Shown here in pieces: positions 17,219-25,786 of a stretch of DNA of 40,282 nucleotides. Numbering within the stretch: the first letter of the stretch is position 1; each line of letters starts with the position of its first letter. A program made the position numbers and the translations under genes. The notes beneath the pieces were generated by a model, which saw nothing but the letters and a program-made list of their open reading frames with translations, made no database searches and was not told the origin of the DNA. This stretch comes from Pseudomonas citronellolis (GTDB lineage Bacteria; Pseudomonadota; Gammaproteobacteria; Pseudomonadales; Pseudomonadaceae): NCBI RefSeq assembly GCF_029335315.1, contig NZ_JARJLT010000277.1, positions 1-40,282 on the forward strand. The letters are read 5' to 3'.

Positions 17219-18073
17219 ATGTTTCCCGAACGCTTCACCTTCTCCATCGCCGACTGGGTCAACGGCTGGGTCGACGCCCTGGTGACCAACTACGGCGATG
17301 TCTTCCGGCACATTTCCGACACCCTGCTGTGGGCCATCGTCCACCTGGAAGGCCTGCTGCGCGCCACGCCCTGGTGGCTGATGCTGGCGATAGTCGCGGG
17401 CATCGCCTGGCACGCCACCCGGCGCGTGCTGCCGACCCTGGTGATCACCGGCCTGCTGTTCCTGGTCGGCGCGGTGGGGCTGTGGGACAAGCTCATGCAG
17501 ACCCTGGCGCTGATGATGGTGGCGACCCTCATCTCGGTGCTGATCGGCATTCCCCTGGGCATCCTCGCCGCCCGCAGCGACCGCCTGCGCGCCGTGCTGC
17601 TGCCGATGTTGGACATCATGCAGACCATGCCCAGCTTCGTGTACCTGATCCCGGTGCTGATGCTGTTCGGCCTGGGCAAGGTGCCGGCGATCTTCGCCAC
17701 CGTGATCTACGCAGCTCCCCCGCTGATCCGCCTCACCGACCTGGGCATCCGCCAGGTCGACCGCGAGGTGATGGAGGCGGTCACCGCGTTCGGCGCCAAC
17801 CGCCGCCAGCAGCTGTTCGGCGTGCAGCTGCCGCTGGCCCTGCCGAGCATCATGGCCGGCATCAACCAGACCACCATGATGGCCCTGTCGATGGTGGTGA
17901 TCGCCTCGATGATCGGCGCCCGCGGCCTGGGCGAGGACGTGCTGGTGGGCATCCAGACCCTCAACGTCGGCAAGGGCCTGGAGGCGGGTCTTGCGATCGT
18001 CATCCTCGCCGTGGTCATCGACCGCATCACCCAGGCCTACGGCCGCTCGCGTCACCACGAGGCCAGCAAATGA
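17219..18073 (+). CDS. hutW: ABC transporter permease HutW
   Basis: The 284-residue inner-membrane protein belongs to the BPD-type permease family (ProW-like). Several hydrophobic segments are seen. The EAA coupling motif is at EVMEAVTAFGANRRQQLFGVQLPLALPSIMAGINQ, contacting the ATPase HutV. The ATG at 17219 (MFPERFTFS) is chosen because it matches how I recall HutW beginning; an in-frame ATG at 17192 would add nine residues, and neither has a strong ribosome site. Its stop overlaps the hutV start by 4 bp (ATGA). Confidence 0.93.
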   Translation: MFPERFTFSIADWVNGWVDALVTNYGDVFRHISDTLLWAIVHLEGLLRATPWWLMLAIVAGIAWHATRRVLPTLVITGLLFLVGAVGLWDKLMQTLALMMVATLISVLIGIPLGILAARSDRLRAVLLPMLDIMQTMPSFVYLIPVLMLFGLGKVPAIFATVIYAAPPLIRLTDLGIRQVDREVMEAVTAFGANRRQQLFGVQLPLALPSIMAGINQTTMMALSMVVIASMIGARGLGEDVLVGIQTLNVGKGLEAGLAIVILAVVIDRITQAYGRSRHHEASK

Positions 18074-18885
18074 GCAAGATCCAGGTCAAGAACGTCTACA
18101 AGATCTTCGGCGCCCGCTCCGACGCCGCCCTGGCGATGATCCGCGCCGGCAAGAGCAAGGCCGAGGTGCTCGCCAGCACCGAGTGCGTGGTCGGGGTGAA
18201 CGACCTGTCGCTGTCCATCGAGGCCGGCGAGATCTTCGTCATCATGGGCCTGTCCGGCTCCGGCAAGTCGACCCTGGTGCGCCACTTCAACCGCCTGATC
18301 GACCCCACCAGCGGCGAGATCCTGGTCGACGGCGAGGACATCCTGCGCTACGACGCGCGCCAGCTGGAGAACTTCCGCCGGCGCAAGATCAGCATGGTGT
18401 TCCAGAGCTTCGGCCTGCTGCCGCACAAGAGCGTGCTCGACAACGTCGCCTACGGCCTGAAGGTGCGCGGCGAGAGCAAGGCGCTGTGCCAGGAGCGCGC
18501 GCTGCACTGGATCGCCACCGTGGGCCTGAAGGGCTACGAGAAGTCCTACCCGCACCAGCTCTCCGGCGGTATGCGCCAGCGCGTCGGCCTGGCCCGCGCG
18601 CTGGCCGCCGACACCGACATCATCCTCATGGACGAAGCGTTCAGCGCCCTCGACCCGCTGATTCGCGCGGACATGCAGGACCAACTGCTGGAACTGCAGA
18701 AGACCCTGCACAAGACCATCGTGTTCATCACCCATGACCTCGACGAGGCGGTGCGCATCGGCAACCGCATCGCCATCCTCAAGGACGGCCAGCTGATCCA
18801 GGTCGGCGCGCCGCGGGAAATCCTCCACCAGCCGGCCGACGAGTACGTCGACCGCTTCGTCCAGCGCCGCGTGGCCAACCTGTAA
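18070..18885 (+). CDS. hutV: ABC transporter ATP-binding protein HutV
   Basis: The 271-residue cytosolic ATPase drives the HutXWV importer. It has Walker A GLSGSGKST at residues 60-68, Q-loop FQSFGLLPH, signature LSGGMRQRVGLARAL, Walker B DIILMDEAFSALD and the H-loop FITHDLDEA. An N-terminal insert (SDAALAMIRAGKSKAEVLASTECVVG, about 17-42) is typical of the ProV/OpuAA branch. It lacks the C-terminal CBS pair that ProV uses for osmotic gating, which fits a nutrient importer. The HutH-like gene starts 13 bp after its stop. Confidence 0.95.
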   Translation: MSKIQVKNVYKIFGARSDAALAMIRAGKSKAEVLASTECVVGVNDLSLSIEAGEIFVIMGLSGSGKSTLVRHFNRLIDPTSGEILVDGEDILRYDARQLENFRRRKISMVFQSFGLLPHKSVLDNVAYGLKVRGESKALCQERALHWIATVGLKGYEKSYPHQLSGGMRQRVGLARALAADTDIILMDEAFSALDPLIRADMQDQLLELQKTLHKTIVFITHDLDEAVRIGNRIAILKDGQLIQVGAPREILHQPADEYVDRFVQRRVANL

Positions 18886-18898
18886 TCCGGGAGATTCG

Positions 18899-20431
18899 AT
18901 GTCCACCGCTTCCATCGTCACCTTCGGCGACCAGCCCCTGCACTGGCAGGACGTGGTCGCCGTGGCCCGCCACGGCGCGCGCCTGGAGCTCGCGCCGGCG
19001 GCCTGGGCGCGCATCGACAACGCCCGCGCCATCGTCGAGCGCATCGTCGCGCGCGGCGAGCGCGCCTACGGCATCAGCACCGGCCTCGGCGCCCTGTGCA
19101 ACGTGGTGCTGGAAGGCGAGCAACTGGCCCAGCTGTCGCGCAACACCCTGCTCAGCCACGCCTGCGGCGTCGGCGAGGCGCTGAAGGACGAGCAGACCCG
19201 GGCGATCATCTGCGTCGCCATCGCCAACTACAGCCTCGGCAAGTCCGGCCTGCACCGCCGCGTGGTGCAGGCGCTGCTGGAACTGCTCAACCGGGGCATC
19301 ACCCCGCGCGTGCCGGCCCAGGGCTCGGTGGGCTACCTGACCCACATGGCCCACGTCGGCGTGGCCCTGCTGGGCGTCGGCGAAGTGAGCTACCAGGGGC
19401 GCGTCGTCGCCGCCGCCGAAGCCCTCGACCGCGAAGGTCTGGCACCGGTGGAGCTGGGCGCCAAGGACGGGCTCAGCCTGGTCAACGGCACGCCGTGCAT
19501 GACCGGCCTGTGCTGCCTGGCGCTGGACGACGCGACGCGCCTGGCGCACTGGGCCGACGTCATCGGCGCCATGAGCTTCGAGGCCCTGCGCGGGCAGACC
19601 GACGCCTTCGACGCGGAAATCCTCGCGCTCAAGCCGCACCCCGGCGCACAGCTGGTGGGCGAGAACCTGCGCGCGCTGCTCGACGGCAGCGAAGTGCTCG
19701 CCAGCAGCCGTGGCATCCGCACCCAGGACGCCCTGAGCATGCGCTCCATGCCGCAGATCCACGGCGCCTGCCGCGACCAGCTGGCCCACGCCGCGCGCCA
19801 GGTGGAGATCGAACTGAACTCGGCCAACGACAACCCGCTGGTGCTGGGCACGCCCGAGCACTACCGGGTGGTGTCCCAGGCCAACCCCCACGGCGAGTCC
19901 GTGGCCATGGCCGCCGACCTGCTGTGCATCGCCGTGGCCGAGCTGGGCGGCGTCGCCGAACGCCGCCTGGACCGCCTGATCAACCCGCTGGTCAGCGGCC
20001 TGCCGGCGTTCCTGGTGAGCCAGCCGGGGGTCAACTCCGGGATGATGATCGTGCAGTACGTCGCCGCCGCCCTGGCCGGCGAGAACCGCCAGCTGGCGCA
20101 GCCGGCGGTGGTCGACAACTACGTCACCTCCGGCCTGCAGGAAGACCACCTGAGCCTGGGCACCAGCGCCGCGCTCAAGCTCGGCCGCTGCATCGGCAAC
20201 TGCCAGCAGATTCTCGCCATCGAATACCTGCTGGCCGCCCAGGCCTTCGAATTCCTCAAGGAACAACGTTTCGGCGCCGGCACCGCGCGCGCCTGGGAAC
20301 TGCTGCGCGAGCAGGTGCCGGCCTACGCCACCGACCGCTGGCTGGCCCCGGACATCGCCCGCGCCGCCGCGCTGCTGGGTGACCGCCGGGCGCTGCAGAA
20401 CGTTGGCGCGAGCATCGGGAGACTGCAATGA
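18899..20431 (+). CDS. HutH-like aromatic amino-acid lyase paralogue lacking the MIO tripeptide
   Basis: The 510-residue product clearly has the histidine/phenylalanine ammonia-lyase fold: Tyr57 in AYGISTGLG, His87 in LLSHACG, Asn196 in LVNGTP and the Glu of LQEDHLSL (about 415) are kept. Where HutH has [15 protein letters not shown] it reads [12 protein letters not shown]. The Ala-Ser-Gly that cyclises to the MIO electrophile is missing precisely, in frame. The HutH Tyr of QDPYSLR is Leu279 (QDALSMR), and the Phe of GGNFHAEP becomes Pro (QANPHGES). It should therefore not deaminate histidine by the known mechanism. It is annotated in other pseudomonads as a second histidine/phenylalanine ammonia-lyase (recalled). 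Its place between hutV and hutI, overlapping hutI by 4 bp, implies a hut-related role, perhaps regulatory, scaffolding or a different reaction. Confidence 0.9.
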   Translation: MSTASIVTFGDQPLHWQDVVAVARHGARLELAPAAWARIDNARAIVERIVARGERAYGISTGLGALCNVVLEGEQLAQLSRNTLLSHACGVGEALKDEQTRAIICVAIANYSLGKSGLHRRVVQALLELLNRGITPRVPAQGSVGYLTHMAHVGVALLGVGEVSYQGRVVAAAEALDREGLAPVELGAKDGLSLVNGTPCMTGLCCLALDDATRLAHWADVIGAMSFEALRGQTDAFDAEILALKPHPGAQLVGENLRALLDGSEVLASSRGIRTQDALSMRSMPQIHGACRDQLAHAARQVEIELNSANDNPLVLGTPEHYRVVSQANPHGESVAMAADLLCIAVAELGGVAERRLDRLINPLVSGLPAFLVSQPGVNSGMMIVQYVAAALAGENRQLAQPAVVDNYVTSGLQEDHLSLGTSAALKLGRCIGNCQQILAIEYLLAAQAFEFLKEQRFGAGTARAWELLREQVPAYATDRWLAPDIARAAALLGDRRALQNVGASIGRLQ

Positions 20432-21636
20432 AACAGCTCTGGCACAACTGCCACGCCGCCACCATGGCCGGCGGCAAGTACTCGATCATCGAGGACGCGG
20501 CGCTCCTCACCGAGGGCCAGCGCATCCACTGGATCGGCCCGCGCGCCGAACTGCCGGCGCACGACGCGCAGCGCAGCCACGACCTCGGCGGCGCCTGGCT
20601 GACCCCGGGGCTGATCGACTGCCACACCCACCTGGTGTTCGGCGGTGACCGCAGCGCCGAATTCGAACTGCGCCTCGAAGGCGCCAGCTACGCCGAGATC
20701 GCCGCCGCCGGCGGCGGCATTGCCAGCACCGTGCGCGCCACCCGCGAGGCCAGCGAGGACGAACTGCTGGCCAGTGCCATCAAGCGCGCGCGGCCGCTGC
20801 TGGCCGATGGCGTGAGCGTGCTGGAAGTGAAGTCCGGCTACGGCCTGGACCTGCCCAGCGAACGCAAGATGCTGCGCGTGGCGCGGCGCCTGGGCGAGGT
20901 GCTGCCGGTGACGGTGCGCGCCACCTGCCTGTCGGCCCACGCCCTGCCGCCGGAGTACGCCGGGCGGCCCGACGACTACATCGAGCTGATCTGCACGGAG
21001 ATCCTCCCGGCGCTGGCCGCCGAAGGGCTGGTGGACGCTGTGGACGCCTTCTGCGAGCACCTGGCGTTCTCCCCGGCGCAGGTCGAGCGGGTGTTCCAGG
21101 CCGCCCAGGCGCTGGGCCTGCCGGTGAAGCTGCACGCCGAGCAGCTGTCCTCGCTGCACGGCTCCAGCCTGGCCGCGCGCTACCAGGCGCTGTCCGCCGA
21201 CCACCTGGAATTCATGACCGAGGACGACGCCATCGCCATGGCCAAGGCCGGCACCGTCGCGGTGCTGCTGCCGGGTGCCTTCTTCGTCCTGCGCGAAACC
21301 CAGCTGCCGCCGATGGACGCCCTGCGCAAGCACGGCGTGGCCATCGCCCTGGCCAGCGACCTGAATCCCGGCACCTCGCCGGCGCTGTCGCTGCGCCTGA
21401 TGCTCAACATGGGCTGCACCGCCTTCCGCCTGACCCCGGAAGAAGCGCTGGCCGGCGTCACCCTGCACGCCGCCCGCGCCCTGGGGCTGGAAGCCGATCA
21501 CGGCAGCCTGGAGGCGGGCAAGCTCGCCAACTTCGTCGCCTGGGACATCCAGCGCCCCGCCGAGCTGGCCTACTGGCTCGGCGGCGACCTGCCCAAGCGC
21601 ATCATCCGTCACGCAGAGGAAGTCTCCTGTGGATAA
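20428..21636 (+). CDS. hutI: Imidazolonepropionase
   Basis: The 402-residue amidohydrolase opens the ring of 4-imidazolone-5-propionate to N-formimino-L-glutamate, step three. The metal-binding HTH is at residues 66-68 in [14 protein letters not shown]. Later ligands are the His of KLHAEQLS and the Asp of [20 protein letters not shown] and a C-terminal [13 protein letters not shown] are standard for HutI. Length fits the family. Its start overlaps the HutH-like stop (ATGA), and its end overlaps hutG by 8 bp, so the last three genes are translationally coupled. Confidence 0.97.
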   Translation: MKQLWHNCHAATMAGGKYSIIEDAALLTEGQRIHWIGPRAELPAHDAQRSHDLGGAWLTPGLIDCHTHLVFGGDRSAEFELRLEGASYAEIAAAGGGIASTVRATREASEDELLASAIKRARPLLADGVSVLEVKSGYGLDLPSERKMLRVARRLGEVLPVTVRATCLSAHALPPEYAGRPDDYIELICTEILPALAAEGLVDAVDAFCEHLAFSPAQVERVFQAAQALGLPVKLHAEQLSSLHGSSLAARYQALSADHLEFMTEDDAIAMAKAGTVAVLLPGAFFVLRETQLPPMDALRKHGVAIALASDLNPGTSPALSLRLMLNMGCTAFRLTPEEALAGVTLHAARALGLEADHGSLEAGKLANFVAWDIQRPAELAYWLGGDLPKRIIRHAEEVSCG

Positions 21637-22432
21637 CGTACTGAGCTTCAGCCGTGGCCGCGTGCCGCTGCTGGTGAGCATGCCGCACCCCGGCATTCGC
21701 CTGACCCCGGCCGTGGCAAGCGGCCTGGTGGACGAGGCGAAGGAACTGGCCGACACCGACTGGCACATCCCGCGCCTGTACGACTTCGCTCGCGAGCTGG
21801 GCGCCAGCACCCTGGCGGCGAACTACTCGCGCTACGTCATCGACCTCAACCGCCCGGCCGACGACAAGCCGCTGTACAGCACCGCCACCACCGGCCTCTA
21901 CCCGGACACCCTGTTCGACGGCCGCCCGCTGTTCCATGTGGGCCAGGCGCCGTCGGCGGAGGAGCGCGCGCGCTACCTGGCGGAAGTCTGGGCGCCCTAT
22001 CACCGCACCCTGGCCGAGGAGCTGGCGCGGCTGAAGGCCGAGTTCGGCTACGCGCTGCTGTGGGACGCGCACTCGATCCGCTCGCACATCCCGCACCTGT
22101 TCGACGGCAAGCTGCCGGACTTCAACATCGGCACCAACTCCGGCAACAGCTGCCCGGCCGACCTCGCCGAGCGCCTGCAGGCGGTGTGCACCGAGGCCGA
22201 GGGCTACAGCCATGTGCTCAACGGGCGCTTCAAGGGCGGCCACATCACCCGCCAGTACGGCCAGCCGCAGGAACACGTGCACGCGGTGCAACTGGAGCTC
22301 GCCCAGTGCAACTACATGGACGAGACCGCGCCCTTCGCCTACCGCGAGGACCTGGCCGGCCCGACCGCGGCGGTGCTCCAGCGCATGCTGGAAACCTTCC
22401 TCGCCTGGGGCCGCGAGCGCTACGGCCGCTGA
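21629..22432 (+). CDS. hutG: N-formylglutamate deformylase
   Basis: The 267-residue cytosolic enzyme hydrolyses N-formyl-L-glutamate to glutamate and formate, the final step, supplied by HutF. The FGase-family pattern is present: [11 protein letters not shown] near the start, [51 protein letters not shown], and the HITRQYGQP segment. The GTG start at 21629 has AGAGGAAG upstream and overlaps the hutI stop by 8 bp. It is the last gene of the hut operon. Confidence 0.96.
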   Translation: MDNVLSFSRGRVPLLVSMPHPGIRLTPAVASGLVDEAKELADTDWHIPRLYDFARELGASTLAANYSRYVIDLNRPADDKPLYSTATTGLYPDTLFDGRPLFHVGQAPSAEERARYLAEVWAPYHRTLAEELARLKAEFGYALLWDAHSIRSHIPHLFDGKLPDFNIGTNSGNSCPADLAERLQAVCTEAEGYSHVLNGRFKGGHITRQYGQPQEHVHAVQLELAQCNYMDETAPFAYREDLAGPTAAVLQRMLETFLAWGRERYGR

Positions 22433-22691
22433 GTTTTCCGCAGCCTCCCGCTGTGTCGGGGCTTGTCGGCGCGGCGCCACCGGGCCACGCATCCCGGCGG
22501 CGCTGCCTCGGCGCGGCAGGGGGCTGTCTTTTATTCGAAGCGGTGCCGCGCCGGAGACGGGCGCGCTACCGAAAGCGCGTCCTTCAGCTAAAGGCTGACG
22601 CAGGTTCTCCATAGTCTTTAGGACGCGGCCGATAGGCAGTCGCTGCCTGAGCTGATCCCATGCAGGCTCTCCTCCGACAAGGACGCCTGCC
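22433..22691. other. Intergenic region between hutG and the effector island
   Basis: No gene is supported. A hairpin CTGCC/GGCAG (22503-22519) followed after some distance by TCTTTT (22528-22533) could end the hut transcript. Another perfect stem AGGCAG-TCG-CTGCCT lies at 22634-22648. AAGGA (22679-22683) is the ribosome site of the next gene. No convincing promoter hexamers were found. Confidence 0.4.
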
Positions 22692-23246
22692 ATGTACCCA
22701 CCTGGCCATCGCTCCAGCCACTTGCGTCTTCTCGCACTTGCCATCTACTCCCTGCTCGCCAGCGGCTGCGCCTCACTGCCAGCTCCCGCCCAGGCACGCG
22801 GCACCAGCGGCACCATTGAGGCGATCAACCACACCCACTGGGCCATCAACTGGTTCAGCGTCGATGGCCGCAATGCCGTGGACATCATCGGCCCCTACCA
22901 GGGCGGTGGCGGTGCCTGCTGCTTCGCGGTGCCCGCGCAGTGGCGGCCAGGCATGACGGTACGGGTGGATTGGGAGACGGGAGTTGGCGGAACCAAAGGC
23001 TTTCCCGGTTACGCCGACTGGCCCAAGTATGTCGAATGGTCCAAGAAAGTTAACTCTCAAACGCGCCAGCACAGCCAGCTCGTGCCCATCCCGGACTACA
23101 GCGGCCAGGACGCCTGCGGCATCACCGTACACTTCCTGCCCTGCGACCAGCTCCAGGTCACCACCTCCTGCCTGACCTTCGATAACCCCCGGTACCCGAT
23201 CCGGCTGCCATTGCAACTGCCGGAGCCCGCCTCATGCCCGAAGTGA
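22692..23246 (+). CDS. DUF3304 lipoprotein, probable T6SS lipase immunity protein (copy 1)
   Basis: The 184-residue product has a signal peptide and lipobox LASGC (Cys26), predicting a membrane-anchored periplasmic lipoprotein. The domain matches DUF3304: GTIEAINHTHWAINWFSVDGR, a glycine run, then ACCFAVPAQWRPGMTVRVDWE, and a C-terminal Cys-bearing region (ACGITVHFLPCDQLQVTTSC). It overlaps the phospholipase gene by 13 bp. Lipoproteins in this position neutralise Tle-type phospholipases in the periplasm (known for T6SS lipase families), so immunity is inferred. It is about 97% identical at DNA level to copy 2 across 182 bp, but a central segment (22982-23063) differs strongly and is AT-richer. 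Confidence 0.78.
   Translation: MYPPGHRSSHLRLLALAIYSLLASGCASLPAPAQARGTSGTIEAINHTHWAINWFSVDGRNAVDIIGPYQGGGGACCFAVPAQWRPGMTVRVDWETGVGGTKGFPGYADWPKYVEWSKKVNSQTRQHSQLVPIPDYSGQDACGITVHFLPCDQLQVTTSCLTFDNPRYPIRLPLQLPEPASCPK
22800..22981 (+). repeat. Direct repeat, copy 1 (DUF3304 core; copy 2 at 25905-26086)
   Basis: This 182-bp coding segment differs from 25905-26086 at only about five positions by eye. The copies are 3.1 kb apart and flank the phospholipase gene, so recombination between them could delete or exchange the effector. Confidence 0.85.
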
Positions 23247-25786
23247 AAAGCCTCGCGCCGGTGGCGCGTCCGCCGCAGTTCCCCGAACAGGGCCGCTTGC
23301 CCGGCCAGCCCAGCCACCTGTGGGAAAACCTAAGATGCCAGGAAAGCCTGCAGGAAGCCTACCGCTACAGCCTGTGCGTGGCCGCTGGCCGCCGAGTCCA
23401 CCCGTCCTGCTGCCAGACACTGCACATCAGCCTGTTCTTCGATGGCACCGGCAACAACCTGAACAATGACCTGTGCCTGAACAAGCAGCAGATCGCCGAG
23501 CTGAAGGCTCCCTCGCCACCCGTGCCGCACCCCACCAATATCGCCCGGCTGTTCCGCGCCACCATCGGCGCCGGTTATGCCGGTGGCACCGCCCAGGCTG
23601 GCGCGGCCGGGGCCGGCCTGGTGGACCCGGACGGCGTGGGCATCGGCGAGTACTACAAGTACTACCTGCCCGGCGTCGGCACGCCCTTCCCCGAAGTGGA
23701 CGACCTCGACTACAGCACCCTCGGCCTGGCCGCTGCACGCTATGGCGACGACCGCATCAACTGGGCGCTGCTGATGCTCATCGACGCGCTCAAGCGCGCC
23801 GTCGAGAAAACTCGCCTCACCGGCGTCAAGGCGGCGGTCAGGTCCATGGGCACGCTGCGCGACCTGAGCGGCCCGCTGGCGGATATCGGCGGCCCCGGCA
23901 GCCGCCGCCGCGAGTTCCAGCGCCAGCTCAAGCTGATGCAGCGGCCGCTGGACCGAGCCCTTCGCAGTACCTCCGCGGCGTGCCCCAGGCTGCTCGGCCT
24001 CAAGCTCTACGTCTACGGCTTCTCCCGTGGCGCGGCCACCGCGCGCACCTTCGTCAAATGGCTGAGCGAGCTGCTGGTGCAGCCCGAGCCGGGGCAGACC
24101 ATCGAGCCCTACCTGGCGGTGGGCGACCAGAAGCTGCCGGTGAGCATCGACTACCTCGGCCTGTTCGACACCGTCGCCTCCGTGGGCCTGGCCCACGGCT
24201 TCCCGATGTTCGACGGGCACATGAGCTGGGCCAGCGGCACCCAGGAACTGAGCAGCGAGGACACCCACCCGGAACTGATCAAGCGCTGCCTGCACCTCGT
24301 CGCCAGCCACGAACAGCGCCTGTGCTTCCCGCTGGACTCGATCCGCCGCAGCAATGGCCAGTACCCGCGCAACAGCGTGGAGGTGTTCTATCCCGGTATG
24401 CACTCCGACCAGGGGGGCGGGTATACGCCGGGGGTGCAGGGGAAGGCGATAAGCCCTGATGCAGACCAACGAGATGTACGCCTGCTGTCACAAATTGCTC
24501 TGCACGAAATGTATGCGGATGCGTTTGCTAATGGAGCTCCGCTCAAAGTGCCGGAAGGCAGTTTGTCCAAGCACGACAGCAATGAACGATGGCGGGTAAT
24601 GGATGCGCGCAGTGCTCAAGAGTTTGCTGTTTCGCCCGAAGTCGTACACCGCTTCAACGCATGGCGCGAAGTCACCCTGGGCCTGCCGCCCGCCCAGCAA
24701 CCGCTGACCGACGAGCAGGTGCACACCTATACCCCGTTGGCCGGCAAGTCACCGCTGGAGGAGGAACTGCGCGACCAGATGGGCTGGATCACCGCCTGGC
24801 GCATCGACCGCTACGCCTTCGGCACCTACCGGCAATGCGACTTCTTCAACCGGGCCAGCAACAGTGACGGTACCCCGGCGGCGCGGGAGGCCTCCGAGGC
24901 GCGCACCGACGAGGCGCAGAAAAAAGTCGAGGCGCGCCGCCGTATCGCCGAGGCCATGGCGCGCAACAACCCTTACGACGAAGCCCCGCCACTGGAACCG
25001 GGCATCAAGGACTTCGACCCGGACCTGGACCAGACCCAGTTGAGCGAGGCCGCCCAGGAGTTCGGCGAGGACTACCGCAACACCCGCCGCGAGCCCACCA
25101 GCGTCACCGAATGGATCATCAAAAGCCTCCCGTTGCAGGCGGTGTACCTGATCAACGGCGACGACGAAGGCACCGAATACCGGCACATGAAGGGGCTGGG
25201 CCAACAGCGCGTGTCGCTGCTGTTCTCGCCGCCACGGGGGGAGCGCAACTTCCTCGGCGAAACCGAGCGTGGCCCAGTGATCGAGTTCCGCAACGCCGAG
25301 GAACCCAGCGGCCTGCTGCGCGCCCTGTTCGACGACCAGGTGCATGATTCCCGCGCCTGGTTCCTGCACGCCAAGTTCGGCACCCGTGAAATGTGGAACG
25401 GCTACTTCCGCGAACGCATGGTGTATTTCGGCAGCGAGTGCAACAAGGCACTGTCGCTGTTCAGCGTGGCTGGCGGCGTCGTCGGCGCGGCCTTGGTCGT
25501 TGGCGGCGTCGTCCTGGTCAAAAAGCAGAAGGGGTTGGCCGGCAAGCTGGCCATGGCTGGTGCGCTGTCGCAGTTCGATATCGTCGACCTGCGCAACGGT
25601 TTGCCGCTTCCCATGCTGGCCAACGCCGCCGAACTGCAGGCGCCCACCCGGCAGGTGGGCGAACTGGTAGCCCTGCAGCGCACCGCCATCAGGGCCCAGC
25701 GACTGAAGCAGGCCCAGGAGAATATCGCCAAGTACCTGGGCGACTCGCTGATTCAACTGGGGGAGCAACGCAATGCCAAGGTCTGA
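23234..25786 (+). CDS. Tle1-like DUF2235 phospholipase, putative T6SS antibacterial effector
   Basis: The 850-residue product has no signal peptide. Residues about 64-400 form the DUF2235 alpha/beta-hydrolase domain: LHISLFFDGTGNN (64-75), nucleophile elbow YVYGFSRGAATARTF with Ser264, DYLGLFDTVASVG with Asp312, and FYPGMHSDQGGGY with His390, giving a likely Ser-Asp-His triad. A C-terminal hydrophobic hairpin lies around 738-762 (VVGAALVVGGVVLV), consistent with membrane engagement. Length is close to P. aeruginosa Tle1 (824 residues, recalled). Both neighbours are DUF3304 lipoproteins. No VgrG, PAAR or adaptor gene is adjacent. Residues about 405-475 are encoded by visibly AT-richer DNA. Delivery by a VgrG spike encoded elsewhere is inferred. 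Confidence 0.85.
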   Translation: MPEVKSLAPVARPPQFPEQGRLPGQPSHLWENLRCQESLQEAYRYSLCVAAGRRVHPSCCQTLHISLFFDGTGNNLNNDLCLNKQQIAELKAPSPPVPHPTNIARLFRATIGAGYAGGTAQAGAAGAGLVDPDGVGIGEYYKYYLPGVGTPFPEVDDLDYSTLGLAAARYGDDRINWALLMLIDALKRAVEKTRLTGVKAAVRSMGTLRDLSGPLADIGGPGSRRREFQRQLKLMQRPLDRALRSTSAACPRLLGLKLYVYGFSRGAATARTFVKWLSELLVQPEPGQTIEPYLAVGDQKLPVSIDYLGLFDTVASVGLAHGFPMFDGHMSWASGTQELSSEDTHPELIKRCLHLVASHEQRLCFPLDSIRRSNGQYPRNSVEVFYPGMHSDQGGGYTPGVQGKAISPDADQRDVRLLSQIALHEMYADAFANGAPLKVPEGSLSKHDSNERWRVMDARSAQEFAVSPEVVHRFNAWREVTLGLPPAQQPLTDEQVHTYTPLAGKSPLEEELRDQMGWITAWRIDRYAFGTYRQCDFFNRASNSDGTPAAREASEARTDEAQKKVEARRRIAEAMARNNPYDEAPPLEPGIKDFDPDLDQTQLSEAAQEFGEDYRNTRREPTSVTEWIIKSLPLQAVYLINGDDEGTEYRHMKGLGQQRVSLLFSPPRGERNFLGETERGPVIEFRNAEEPSGLLRALFDDQVHDSRAWFLHAKFGTREMWNGYFRERMVYFGSECNKALSLFSVAGGVVGAALVVGGVVLVKKQKGLAGKLAMAGALSQFDIVDLRNGLPLPMLANAAELQAPTRQVGELVALQRTAIRAQRLKQAQENIAKYLGDSLIQLGEQRNAKV

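Noticed and set aside
22660-22956. 98-codon frame beginning MQALLRQGRL upstream of and within the first DUF3304 gene
   Set aside because: It overlaps the DUF3304 gene in another frame and has no family resemblance; the lipoprotein start at 22692 has a good AAGGA site.
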